Part shown: positions 1 through 6,064 of the stretch, one piece after another
Layout of the letters: every line of letters begins with the position of its first letter
Position numbering within the stretch: position 1 is the first letter of the stretch
Source of the DNA: Chitinophagaceae bacterium UBA2793
GTDB lineage: Bacteria; Bacteroidota; Bacteroidia; Chitinophagales; Chitinophagaceae
DNA: 11,841 nucleotides
Direction: 5' to 3'
Assembly: GCA_002352045.1 (NCBI GenBank)
Contig: DEHT01000002.1
Coordinates: forward strand, 1-11,841
Notes under the pieces: model-generated
What the model was told of the DNA's origin: nothing
The model's database searches: none
The model's input: the letters and a program-made list of their open reading frames with translations, nothing else
Program-made: the position numbers and the translations under genes

Positions 1-564
1 GCTTATAAATATGCTGAAAGCAAGGGTGTGCTATTGGTAACTGCAGCAGGCAATGCTCATAAAAATGTAGATGAAGAAGCCAGCTTTCCAAATCCAAATT
101 ATTTAAGTGGTGGAAAAGCAAGCAATGTAATTACCGTAGGTGCCAGTGGTAATGAAAAAAATGGTGGCTATACCGCCAGCTTTAGCAACTATGGTAAAAA
201 TAATGTGGATGTATTTGCACCGGGTGTAGGTATTTACTCTACCATTCCGGGTGGTACTACTTATGGCAATGCAAGTGGAACCAGTATGGCTTGTCCGCTG
301 GTAGCAGGTGTAGCAGCTTTTATTTGGCAACACTATCCTAAACTTTCTGTACAACAGGTAAAAGAAGCCATTGAAAAAACCACTACGGCTCCGGGAGAAA
401 AAGTAAATAAACCCGGTACCGATGAGAAAGTTGAGCTAAGTGAAATTTCAAAAAATGGTGGTATTGTAAATGCAAATGCGGCTGTACAATATGCAGCTAA
501 ACTTTCAGAAAACAAAAAAACAAGCTTACCAAAATCGACTTTCAAAAATAAAAAGAACGGTTAA
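1..564 (+). CDS. Subtilisin-like S8 serine protease, C-terminal fragment
   Basis: The frame is open from base 1, so the N-terminal part, with the catalytic Asp and His, lies outside the window; 187 residues are visible. The segment VTAAGN carries the Asn that in subtilases lines the oxyanion hole (codon 52-54). The motif SGTSMACP carries the nucleophilic Ser (codon 283-285), followed by the usual buried helix VAGVAAFIW. The stretch between, with NVITVGAS and VDVFAPG, matches the typical S8 core strands. After the catalytic domain comes only a short lysine-rich tail ending KNKKNG; there is no visible type IX secretion sorting domain and no accessory domain. The protein probably acts outside the cytoplasm, as most S8 enzymes do, but the signal peptide is not in view. 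A strong terminator follows 22 bases after the stop, so this is the last gene of its transcript. The S8 family call is firm; the substrate is unknown. Confidence 0.93.
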   Translation, partial: AYKYAESKGVLLVTAAGNAHKNVDEEASFPNPNYLSGGKASNVITVGASGNEKNGGYTASFSNYGKNNVDVFAPGVGIYSTIPGGTTYGNASGTSMACPLVAGVAAFIWQHYPKLSVQQVKEAIEKTTTAPGEKVNKPGTDEKVELSEISKNGGIVNANAAVQYAAKLSENKKTSLPKSTFKNKKNG

Positions 565-585
565 ACCTTAGTTTGAATTTTATAC

Positions 586-625
586 AAAAAGGCTGTATCA
601 AATTTTATTTTGATACAGCCTTTTT
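586..625 (+). terminator. Rho-independent terminator after the S8 protease
   Basis: A perfect 17-bp stem (586-602 with 609-625) surrounds a 6-base loop TTTTAT. The arms are A-rich on the left and end in TTTTT on the right, with more T/A after it. It sits just behind the protease stop codon. Because the arms begin with A and end with T it could also work on the opposite strand, but no minus-strand gene reads into it closely. Confidence 0.88.
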
Positions 626-913
626 ATTTGAAGCACTTGTACCGAAATACATTAAAACAACACGAAACGAATTTATATTTTTCCCATGTTGATTTAAAAC
701 GAAACCCATTATTATAGACCAAATTATTTTCGTAAAATGTTGCCGATATTGTATAGGGATGATAGTTGTTTAAACCAAGCTTGTATCAAGAGAGAAGCGA
801 ATTGTGGAGACATTGTTCTTTTATCGAAGGTTCCGATCCATCGAAACAAATATCCAATCACTGTAACTCAATTTATGAAATAGAAATTTAGTTTTTTGCT
901 ATATCATTTTTGT
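626..913. other. Intergenic stretch without a supported gene
   Basis: I see no convincing gene here. Two short overlapping open frames exist: a 48-codon ATG frame on the plus strand at 737-883, and a minus-strand frame open from 867 to a stop at 724-726. Neither has a recognisable motif, and frames this short can arise by chance. The stretch could be decayed coding sequence, but nothing proves it. Confidence 0.4.
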
Positions 914-985
914 AACTGTAATTTCCATCACACATCGGCTACAGTCTTTTTCTTTTTTCGCTATTTTCCGGCAATCGGTATTAAT
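914..985. repeat. Degenerate direct repeat, copy A
   Basis: This 72-bp segment aligns with 1222-1295 using a single 2-base gap, at roughly 70 percent identity by hand. The best-conserved parts are the left end (AACTGTAATTT, then CCATCAC) and the right end (CAATCGGTATTAAT against CAATCTGTATTAAT). The pair brackets the hairpin cluster at 998-1154. Its origin is unknown; one reading is an old duplication of the 3' flank of the repeat-protein gene. Confidence 0.6.
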
Positions 986-997
986 GCCAACCTAAAT

Positions 998-1154
998 ACC
1001 CCGAATGGGGTTCAACTTGAATAACCATCGGTATCACCGATGGATAAATGATGCAGTTGTGTTTTATTGAACCCTTACAGGGTTCAACTTATATTTCGCC
1101 ATTTTTATACCATGAGTTTCACTCATGGTTATTCAAATTGAAGCCCTTCGGGCT
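998..1154. repeat. Cluster of five short perfect hairpins (REP-like or MITE-like element)
   Basis: Five inverted repeats follow each other. They are 998-1011 (5-bp stem, loop GAAT), 1025-1043 (8-bp stem, loop ATC), 1067-1087 (9-bp stem, loop TAC), 1109-1129 (9-bp stem, loop TTC) and 1142-1154 (5-bp stem, loop TTC). The spacers are related too. TTCAACTTGAATAACCAT at 1011-1028 is the reverse complement, with one mismatch, of 1125-1142, so the whole block is also a larger inverted repeat. GGGTTCAACTT occurs twice (1008-1018 and 1081-1091). None of the hairpins is followed by a T-run, so they do not look like terminators. The compact palindromic build resembles REP or REPIN-type intergenic elements, or a small non-autonomous element, but no transposase is present in the window. 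Confidence 0.7.
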
Positions 1155-1221
1155 ATGTTACACAACTTGGTAGTTTCCTTCAATCATCTGCAAAAATTTG
1201 GAATATATGGTTGAAAATTGG

Positions 1222-1295
1222 AACTGTAATTTTTCCATCACTCAATATTTAAGCCTTTATTCTATTTTCTCTAAATTTTGCCAATCTGTATTAAT
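1222..1295. repeat. Degenerate direct repeat, copy B
   Basis: This is the partner of 914-985, 74 bp long. Its right end runs 5 bases into the minus-strand repeat-protein gene and includes that gene's stop codon (complement of 1291-1293). The left part, with AACTGTAATTTTTCCATCAC, differs from copy A mainly by two extra T. Confidence 0.6.
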
Positions 1296-2853
1296 CTTTC
1301 ATTGCAATTAGCATCCATCTACTATCGGCTTCACTATATTGAAGTGTAACCGAGCCATTGTTGATGGTACTGAGGTTTACTCCACCAGCTAATGTATTAA
1401 TCCTGTTTACAGGTGTAGATGCACTGCCGGATTGATCCACAATAAGCATATTGGTACCGGTTTGATTAAAGATGGTAATTATTTTTCCGTCAACTCCGCC
1501 TTGAATTCCATCAATGGCAAAATTTATATTTGGGCCAATTACTTTTATAAAACTAAATTTTCCTGCATTCAAATCGGAGTTTAAACCATTAACTAAAGTA
1601 ATCACATTTTGACGGTAGGCTAAATCGCCCTTAATATCCAAATTTGCTTTTGGTTGTATATTGTTTATTCCGGTATTACCATTTTGTAAAACTGTTACTG
1701 CATTATTACGTGCATTATGGGCTGTTCCATTACCTACTTGAAAAATTCGGTTGCCTTGGTCAATGGATGTTAGGCTTCCATTATAAGTGGTGTCATTGAA
1801 TAAGCCCAAGGCAGTACATCCATAATTTTTTGCATAAACCGAAACCCCACTTGCTAATGATAAGGTACCTCTTGAAATAGAGCCAGAGCCAAATGCCATA
1901 GAACTATTGCCCGTAGCTTCCGTATAATTGCCCAATGCAATCGAATGATTGCCCTGTGCAGAGGTATATGAGCCCATTGAAATGGAATGTACTCCAAAGG
2001 CATTTGCAAATTCTCCCCTGGCAAAAGAATATTGACCGGTAGCAAGACAGGTATTTCCAATAGCAGTTGAAAAATCGGCACTGGCATTAGATTGTAAACC
2101 TAAAACAGTACTATATAAACCCGAAGCAGTACTATTATTTCCAAAGGCCTTTGCATAATCGGCTGTTGCATTACATTGAAAGCCCAATACCTGACTAAAT
2201 AATCCGGAGGCAATTGAACTTTCTCCAAAAGACCATGAGTGATTTTTTGTTGCCTGTACCATTTTGCCCAAAGCAAATGTGTGCGAACCTGAAGCAATAC
2301 TATTTTCACCGTGTACAAAACTGGCAAAACCTAAAGACTTATTGTAGTGACCAAATGCAACAGAAAAATTTCCGTTTGAAGTATCAGCATTACCTATACT
2401 TAGCGAATATGCCCCAAAAGCCATACTGTTATATCCCGAAGCGAAAGAATAATTACCGATGGCGGTATTGTTACCCCCAAAACATACCGACGATTCACCC
2501 GTTGCATTTGTAAACGCTCCTCCTGCAAATGAATAATTTCCTACAGCTTTAGGACTATATCCTGCGGCAAATGAATATAAACCAATACTATCTTTATTCC
2601 ATGAAGTAGAAAAAGCATACCCGGTTCTAAAAGCAGCTTTTCCCGGATACCACATCATTCGCCTTCCAGAGTTACTAATTGGTGGCTCGCCAGGTTGTGC
2701 AGGCACATTGCCAAATGCCGTAAATACTACGCTACTATCTGCAACATGTAGTTTTGCCAAAGGAGAAAATGTTCCAATACCAACATTTCCCGTTTGTGCA
2801 TTACTTATCAAAAAAGTAAAAAAGACGGTTGAAATAAGAAGTGCTTTTTTCAT
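1291..2853 (-). CDS. Secreted YadA-head (hep_Hag) 14-residue-repeat protein
   Basis: This is a 520-residue exported protein of unknown exact role, probably at the cell surface or outside the cell. The start chosen is MKKALLIS at 2853, because it gives a clean signal peptide ending SNAQ at residue 20; an in-frame ATG 30 bases upstream would add ten residues that do not fit a signal peptide. Residues 22-37 read GNVGIGTFSPLAKLHV, a motif typical of Bacteroidota fibre-like proteins. Residues 91-342 are 18 uninterrupted 14-residue repeats of the type GNYSFASGYNSMAF, the pattern of YadA-head left-handed beta-rolls, with a further degenerate unit after them. The C-terminal part (about 380-520) includes NGNTGINNIQPKANLDIKG and resembles the stem region of tail-fibre-like proteins. 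I see no YadA membrane anchor, no S74 endosialidase chaperone and no type IX sorting domain. It lies 65 bases downstream of the response regulator, with a dyad in the gap, and may be controlled by that regulator. Confidence 0.88.
   Translation of the reverse strand: MKKALLISTVFFTFLISNAQTGNVGIGTFSPLAKLHVADSSVVFTAFGNVPAQPGEPPISNSGRRMMWYPGKAAFRTGYAFSTSWNKDSIGLYSFAAGYSPKAVGNYSFAGGAFTNATGESSVCFGGNNTAIGNYSFASGYNSMAFGAYSLSIGNADTSNGNFSVAFGHYNKSLGFASFVHGENSIASGSHTFALGKMVQATKNHSWSFGESSIASGLFSQVLGFQCNATADYAKAFGNNSTASGLYSTVLGLQSNASADFSTAIGNTCLATGQYSFARGEFANAFGVHSISMGSYTSAQGNHSIALGNYTEATGNSSMAFGSGSISRGTLSLASGVSVYAKNYGCTALGLFNDTTYNGSLTSIDQGNRIFQVGNGTAHNARNNAVTVLQNGNTGINNIQPKANLDIKGDLAYRQNVITLVNGLNSDLNAGKFSFIKVIGPNINFAIDGIQGGVDGKIITIFNQTGTNMLIVDQSGSASTPVNRINTLAGGVNLSTINNGSVTLQYSEADSRWMLIAMKD
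1828..2583 (-). repeat. Coding tandem array: 18 units of 42 bp (14 residues)
   Basis: The array encodes residues 91-342 of the repeat protein with no insertion or deletion breaking the 14-residue register. The unit pattern is Gly-x-aromatic-Ser-x-x-x-Gly-x-x-x-x-Ala/Ser-x. Units vary at most other positions, so the array is old or diversified rather than freshly amplified. In three units (9, 11 and 13) the leading Gly is replaced, by Lys or by Ala-Asp. Confidence 0.85.
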
Positions 2854-2902
2854 CGCAATAAATTTTATACAATAAAATTGCAAACAATGAAAAAGAGATT
2901 GT

Positions 2903-2918
2903 TCACCCGGCCGGGTGA
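2903..2918. promoter_or_regulatory. TCACCC-N4-GGGTGA dyad upstream of the repeat-protein gene
   Basis: This is a perfect 16-bp palindrome (spacer GGCC), directly after the response-regulator stop codon and centred about 57 bases before the repeat-protein start. The same two half-sites with the same spacing occur at 5799-5814 before the kinase. Repetition at two promoter-proximal places suggests an operator, possibly for the LuxR-type regulator encoded next door. A weak terminator is the alternative: on the minus strand it is followed after about ten bases by a short T-run. Confidence 0.5.
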
Positions 2919-3542
2919 TTATTTAAGCATGTATTCTCTAAGGCGTTGAATTACCTGCAAGCGAGTGTTGGCATCTATTTTTAAATAGATATTTTTTAAA
3001 TGAGTCTTTACTGTATTGATAGTAATGAAATTTTTTTCGGCAATTTGAGTATTGGTCATGCCCCGGTAAATTAATTGAGTAATTTCAAATTCTCTTTCCG
3101 AAAGTTGGGCATGTATATTTTTATTTATTTTATCGAGGTTCAACTGTGGTAAATCATGATTTTTTTCAAACGCATGGTTGCTGATGGCTATTGAGAGCGT
3201 AGCTAACAAAGTTTTTTCGTTAAACGGCTTTACAATATAGCCATAGGGCTTTACCACTTTTGCTCTTTCAAGGGTATTTTTATCGGCATAAGATGTAAGA
3301 AATAAAAAAGGAATTTGATAATGTTCGTTTATGGTTATTGCTATATCAATACCATCTTTATTACTCTCCAGGTTAATATCTAAAATAACGGCATCGGGTG
3401 TATTTGTTTTTAATTGTTCCAGTGCTTCATCGCAATCATAGGCAATGGCGCATACTTCAAAATCGTAGTTGTTGAGATAAATGGATATGTTTTCCGCAAT
3501 TACCGGTTCGTCTTCTACAATTAATATTTTATAGCGGTTCAT
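2919..3542 (-). CDS. LuxR/NarL-family two-component response regulator
   Basis: This is a 207-residue cytoplasmic transcription regulator of normal family length. The receiver domain spans residues 4-120. It shows the acidic pair D11/E12, the phospho-acceptor D55 in VILDINL, the switch T83 in FLTSY and the conserved K105 in IVKPF. A linker leads to a LuxR-type helix-turn-helix at about 146-204, with LSEREFEITQLI, then GMTNTQIAEK and INTVKTHLKNIY as the DNA-recognition part. Its start overlaps the kinase stop as ATGA (3539-3542), which implies translational coupling and a cognate pair. All key residues are present. Likely targets are the two TCACCC-N4-GGGTGA dyads, at 5799 before its own operon and at 2903 before the beta-roll protein; that link is inference. 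Confidence 0.95.
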   Translation of the reverse strand: MNRYKILIVEDEPVIAENISIYLNNYDFEVCAIAYDCDEALEQLKTNTPDAVILDINLESNKDGIDIAITINEHYQIPFLFLTSYADKNTLERAKVVKPYGYIVKPFNEKTLLATLSIAISNHAFEKNHDLPQLNLDKINKNIHAQLSEREFEITQLIYRGMTNTQIAEKNFITINTVKTHLKNIYLKIDANTRLQVIQRLREYMLK

Positions 3543-5731
3543 GCTGTTTTAAATTTTGAAATATACATTTCAATCACAGCACCATTGGAATTGTAAATTT
3601 CCAATTTCGCTTTTAGCTTTTGAGCAAATGCTCTTATCATTTTCATTCCAAAGGATTTTCCCGAATTCAGGTTTAAATCTGCCGGAAAGCCGTGGCCATT
3701 GTCCTGTACTTTCAAGTGCAATTGGTTAGTTTTTTCTAACAACAAAATACTCAGTTCGCCATTCTTTATTTGTTTAAAGGCATATTTAAAAGAGTTGCTT
3801 ATAAGTTCGTTTAGTAGCAAACCCAGTGGTATCATTGTATCTACATCGAGATTAAGGTCGGCTATATCCAAATTAATTTTAACCTTGTCGCTGTTAATAT
3901 TATAGGAATCGGATAGGGTTTGAACCAGGTTTGTAACATATTCTTTCAGCTTTATACTTTTTATATTGCCTTCGCTGTATAGATTTTGGTGAATGAGTGC
4001 CATACTTTGAACCCGGTTTTTTCCTTCCTTTACTGCCTCGTGTGCCTGTACATTGCTTATGCTGTGGCTTTGTAAATCTAACAGGCTGCTTACTACCTGT
4101 AAATTATTTTTAACCCTATGGTGAATTTCCTGCATCAATACTTCCAATTCATTGGCTTGCTTTTGAATAAGTACATTTTTCTTTTTTTGCTTTTGGTAAA
4201 GCGAAAAAATTATCAATCCGGAAAGCAAAAAAAGAACAGCACCTCCAAACAGCATCCATTTTGCTTGTCGTTCTTTTTTTACATGGTTGGCCTGCAAAAG
4301 GTTTTCACGTGCGAGTGCCTGCTTCAATTCTTTTTCTTTCTTTAACTTTTCTTCTTTAATGTTATTCTCTGTAGCCAGCAAATAACTATAAGCTTGTTCA
4401 CTTTTTACAACTGAATCCATCAATGTATTTTTTTGAAGCAACAATTGCACATTTTTTTGTTGCTCATCTAAATTCATTTCTTTGAGCAGGTTTTGTGCAA
4501 ACAAGGCTTTACGCTTATCCACTTCTCGTAACAGTTGTATAGAATCACTCAATGCCTGAACCTTCAACAGTTCTATCTGCTTACTGTTGAGCTTATTTTT
4601 TGAGCTGAGCAAATCAATTTCCTGCTGTTGTTTTATAGAATGGTATTTTGATTCCAACTCCTGAATTTTTACCTGCCGTTGCCTATTACTAATGCTATCG
4701 GTAATTATAAATAAATAATCCGATTGTTTAATGGCTTCTTCAATATTTCCGGTTTTCATCATCAAGCGAAATAATGACTTACTATATACCAGATGGTTCG
4801 ATAAATCATCGTTGGTTGCCGTAAGCGTTACACTTTCTCTCATATATGGTAAAGAAAGTTCCGGATGATTATCCTTTTCATAGATCAACGAAATAATGCC
4901 CGACACAAAAGCTGCGTTCATTTTTTCCCCATTTAGTAAAAGAGACGCTTTTACATTGTTTAGAAAAATTATTTTTTCATCATTGGAGAGTTTATCTAAA
5001 TCCGCAAAAATAAAATTATGTACGGGGTTCAACATTTGAGAGGGTTTGCTTTTACTGTAAAACTCAATTTTCTCTTTTAAGTAAAAACTGTATTTCTCAG
5101 AATTTTTGCAATGCGAATAAAAAGAAGTTATATAATTGAGCATTACTGCATGATCCATTCTTACGCCTTTCTCCTTCGTTAATTTATACGCCTTTAAAAA
5201 ATAATCTTCGGCAACTGAAAAATTTCTGATGCTTTTGAAAAGCTCGCCCATTTCGGCATAAACCTGCCAGCATTTGTAAGGATCTGCTGCTAAATATGCT
5301 TTCTCCGATTCGGTAAAATAAATGTGCGCAGAATCCTGCTGATTGAGCCGAAGGTAACAGCGGGCAAGAAAGTAATAACAATAACCTTTTAACGATAAAT
5401 TATTATGCTGATCAAAAAATGAAACGGAAATTTTAAGCTCATTTAAGGAATGCTTGTAGTTATTTTTTAAAAATAAGAATTGGCCAAGCATTCCAAAATA
5501 ACGGCTTTTTGTTAATGCATTGCCTTTCTCTAATACAAAGGGTTTGGCTTTTTGGAGTATTTGAATGGCACTATCCGATTTTCCTTTTCTAACCATTCCC
5601 CTTGCCAATGTAAAAACAGAATCTGCTTTTTGTTCATTGGATAAATTACTATTTATAATACCGGTAATATCCTGTGCAGTACTGTACAGATACATCAGTA
5701 AGAAAAATATAAAGAAAGTAAATCGTTGCAT
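3539..5731 (-). CDS. TPR-containing sensor histidine kinase (HisKA_2 type)
   Basis: This is a 730-residue membrane kinase. A signal peptide covers about residues 1-20 (ending STAQ). Residues 30-350 form helix pairs of TPR character, such as GMLGQFLFLKNNYKHSLNEL and AEMGELFKSIRNFSVAEDYF. Residues 350-490 are a long charged coiled coil. One membrane segment lies at about 492-512, so the TPR sensor should be outside the inner membrane and the kinase inside. The HisKA_2 box EIHHRVKNNLQ gives phospho-acceptor H537. The ATPase domain shows the N-box NELISNS (N641, N646), the G1 box DNGHG (677-681) and a G2 region around 691-695. It feeds phosphate to the response regulator overlapping its 3' end. 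The signal sensed is unknown; TPRs suggest a protein partner. The start is supported by the signal peptide and by AGAAAGG just before the ATG. Two dyads lie upstream, at 5799-5814 and 5856-5873. Confidence 0.95.
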   Translation of the reverse strand: MQRFTFFIFFLLMYLYSTAQDITGIINSNLSNEQKADSVFTLARGMVRKGKSDSAIQILQKAKPFVLEKGNALTKSRYFGMLGQFLFLKNNYKHSLNELKISVSFFDQHNNLSLKGYCYYFLARCYLRLNQQDSAHIYFTESEKAYLAADPYKCWQVYAEMGELFKSIRNFSVAEDYFLKAYKLTKEKGVRMDHAVMLNYITSFYSHCKNSEKYSFYLKEKIEFYSKSKPSQMLNPVHNFIFADLDKLSNDEKIIFLNNVKASLLLNGEKMNAAFVSGIISLIYEKDNHPELSLPYMRESVTLTATNDDLSNHLVYSKSLFRLMMKTGNIEEAIKQSDYLFIITDSISNRQRQVKIQELESKYHSIKQQQEIDLLSSKNKLNSKQIELLKVQALSDSIQLLREVDKRKALFAQNLLKEMNLDEQQKNVQLLLQKNTLMDSVVKSEQAYSYLLATENNIKEEKLKKEKELKQALARENLLQANHVKKERQAKWMLFGGAVLFLLSGLIIFSLYQKQKKKNVLIQKQANELEVLMQEIHHRVKNNLQVVSSLLDLQSHSISNVQAHEAVKEGKNRVQSMALIHQNLYSEGNIKSIKLKEYVTNLVQTLSDSYNINSDKVKINLDIADLNLDVDTMIPLGLLLNELISNSFKYAFKQIKNGELSILLLEKTNQLHLKVQDNGHGFPADLNLNSGKSFGMKMIRAFAQKLKAKLEIYNSNGAVIEMYISKFKTA

Positions 5732-5798
5732 CCTTTCTGTTTCGAAACTAAATTTATAAAATATAAATTAAAATTAATTTCGAAATCAAGCATAGCAC

Positions 5799-5814
5799 TC
5801 ACCCAACAGGGTGA
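5799..5814. promoter_or_regulatory. TCACCC-N4-GGGTGA dyad upstream of the kinase operon
   Basis: Six-base half-sites flank the spacer AACA, centred about 75 bases before the kinase start. It is identical in half-site sequence and spacing to the palindrome at 2903-2918. The spacer bases differ (AACA here, GGCC there) while both half-sites are kept, as expected for a binding site for a dimeric regulator. Autoregulation by the encoded response regulator is the simplest explanation, untested. Confidence 0.5.
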
Positions 5815-5855
5815 ATACCGTCTATTATAATATTGCTTAGTTCTTTTTTTGTAAT

Positions 5856-5873
5856 TGCGCTAAATATAGCGCA
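5856..5873. promoter_or_regulatory. Short dyad TGCGCTA-N4-TAGCGCA
   Basis: A perfect 7-bp inverted repeat with a 4-base AATA centre, about 130 bases upstream of the kinase start and 190 bases past the amylase stop. No T-run follows it on either strand, so it does not look like an intrinsic terminator. It may be a second regulator site or a structural element of the leader; only one copy was seen. Confidence 0.3.
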
Positions 5874-6022
5874 GCCGAGTTATAGTATTTCTCAAACATA
5901 CAGATTGGAGGTTTTATTTCAATTATAATAAATTTAGAATTGATAACACAGAGTATTGGAGGAAAGCTTGCCCTTGATATTTTTTAAGCAAAGCTTTGAA
6001 TCAAAATACCAAAAATCACCCG
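5874..6022. other. Intergenic remainder between kinase and amylase genes
   Basis: The kinase-amylase gap (5732-6062) exceeds 300 bases. Apart from the two dyads and the heptamer repeat listed separately, it is AT-rich and holds no open frame of note. A small palindrome CAAAGCTTTG lies at 5989-5998 without a T-run, so no clear terminator for the amylase gene was found. Confidence 0.5.
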
Positions 6023-6064
6023 ACTAACTACTAACTACTAACTACTAAATACTAAATACTAACT
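6023..6064. repeat. Heptamer tandem repeat, six units
   Basis: Six contiguous 7-bp units read ACTAACT three times, ACTAAAT twice, then ACTAACT. The last two bases belong to the amylase stop codon (TAG on the minus strand). On the minus strand each unit contains TAG, and the 7-base period moves it through all three frames, so the array acts as a stop in every frame just behind the gene. Confidence 0.85.

Noticed and set aside
998..1154. CRISPR-like array
   Set aside because: The palindromes differ from one another, the spacing is irregular, and no cas gene is nearby.
1291..2853. Trimeric autotransporter adhesin or phage tail fibre with an S74 chaperone
   Set aside because: The head repeats match, but the C-terminus shows neither a YadA anchor nor an S74 endosialidase-type domain, and no phage genes are near.
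2854..2883. In-frame ATG at 2883 giving a ten-residue longer repeat protein
   Set aside because: The extra residues (MQFYCIKFIA) precede a complete signal peptide that starts at MKKALL; the downstream start is far more likely.
2903..2918. GC-rich palindrome as the terminator of the kinase-regulator operon
   Set aside because: It has only a 6-bp stem around GGCC and no T-run directly after it, and the same half-sites recur before the kinase where no gene ends. A weak terminator role cannot be fully excluded.
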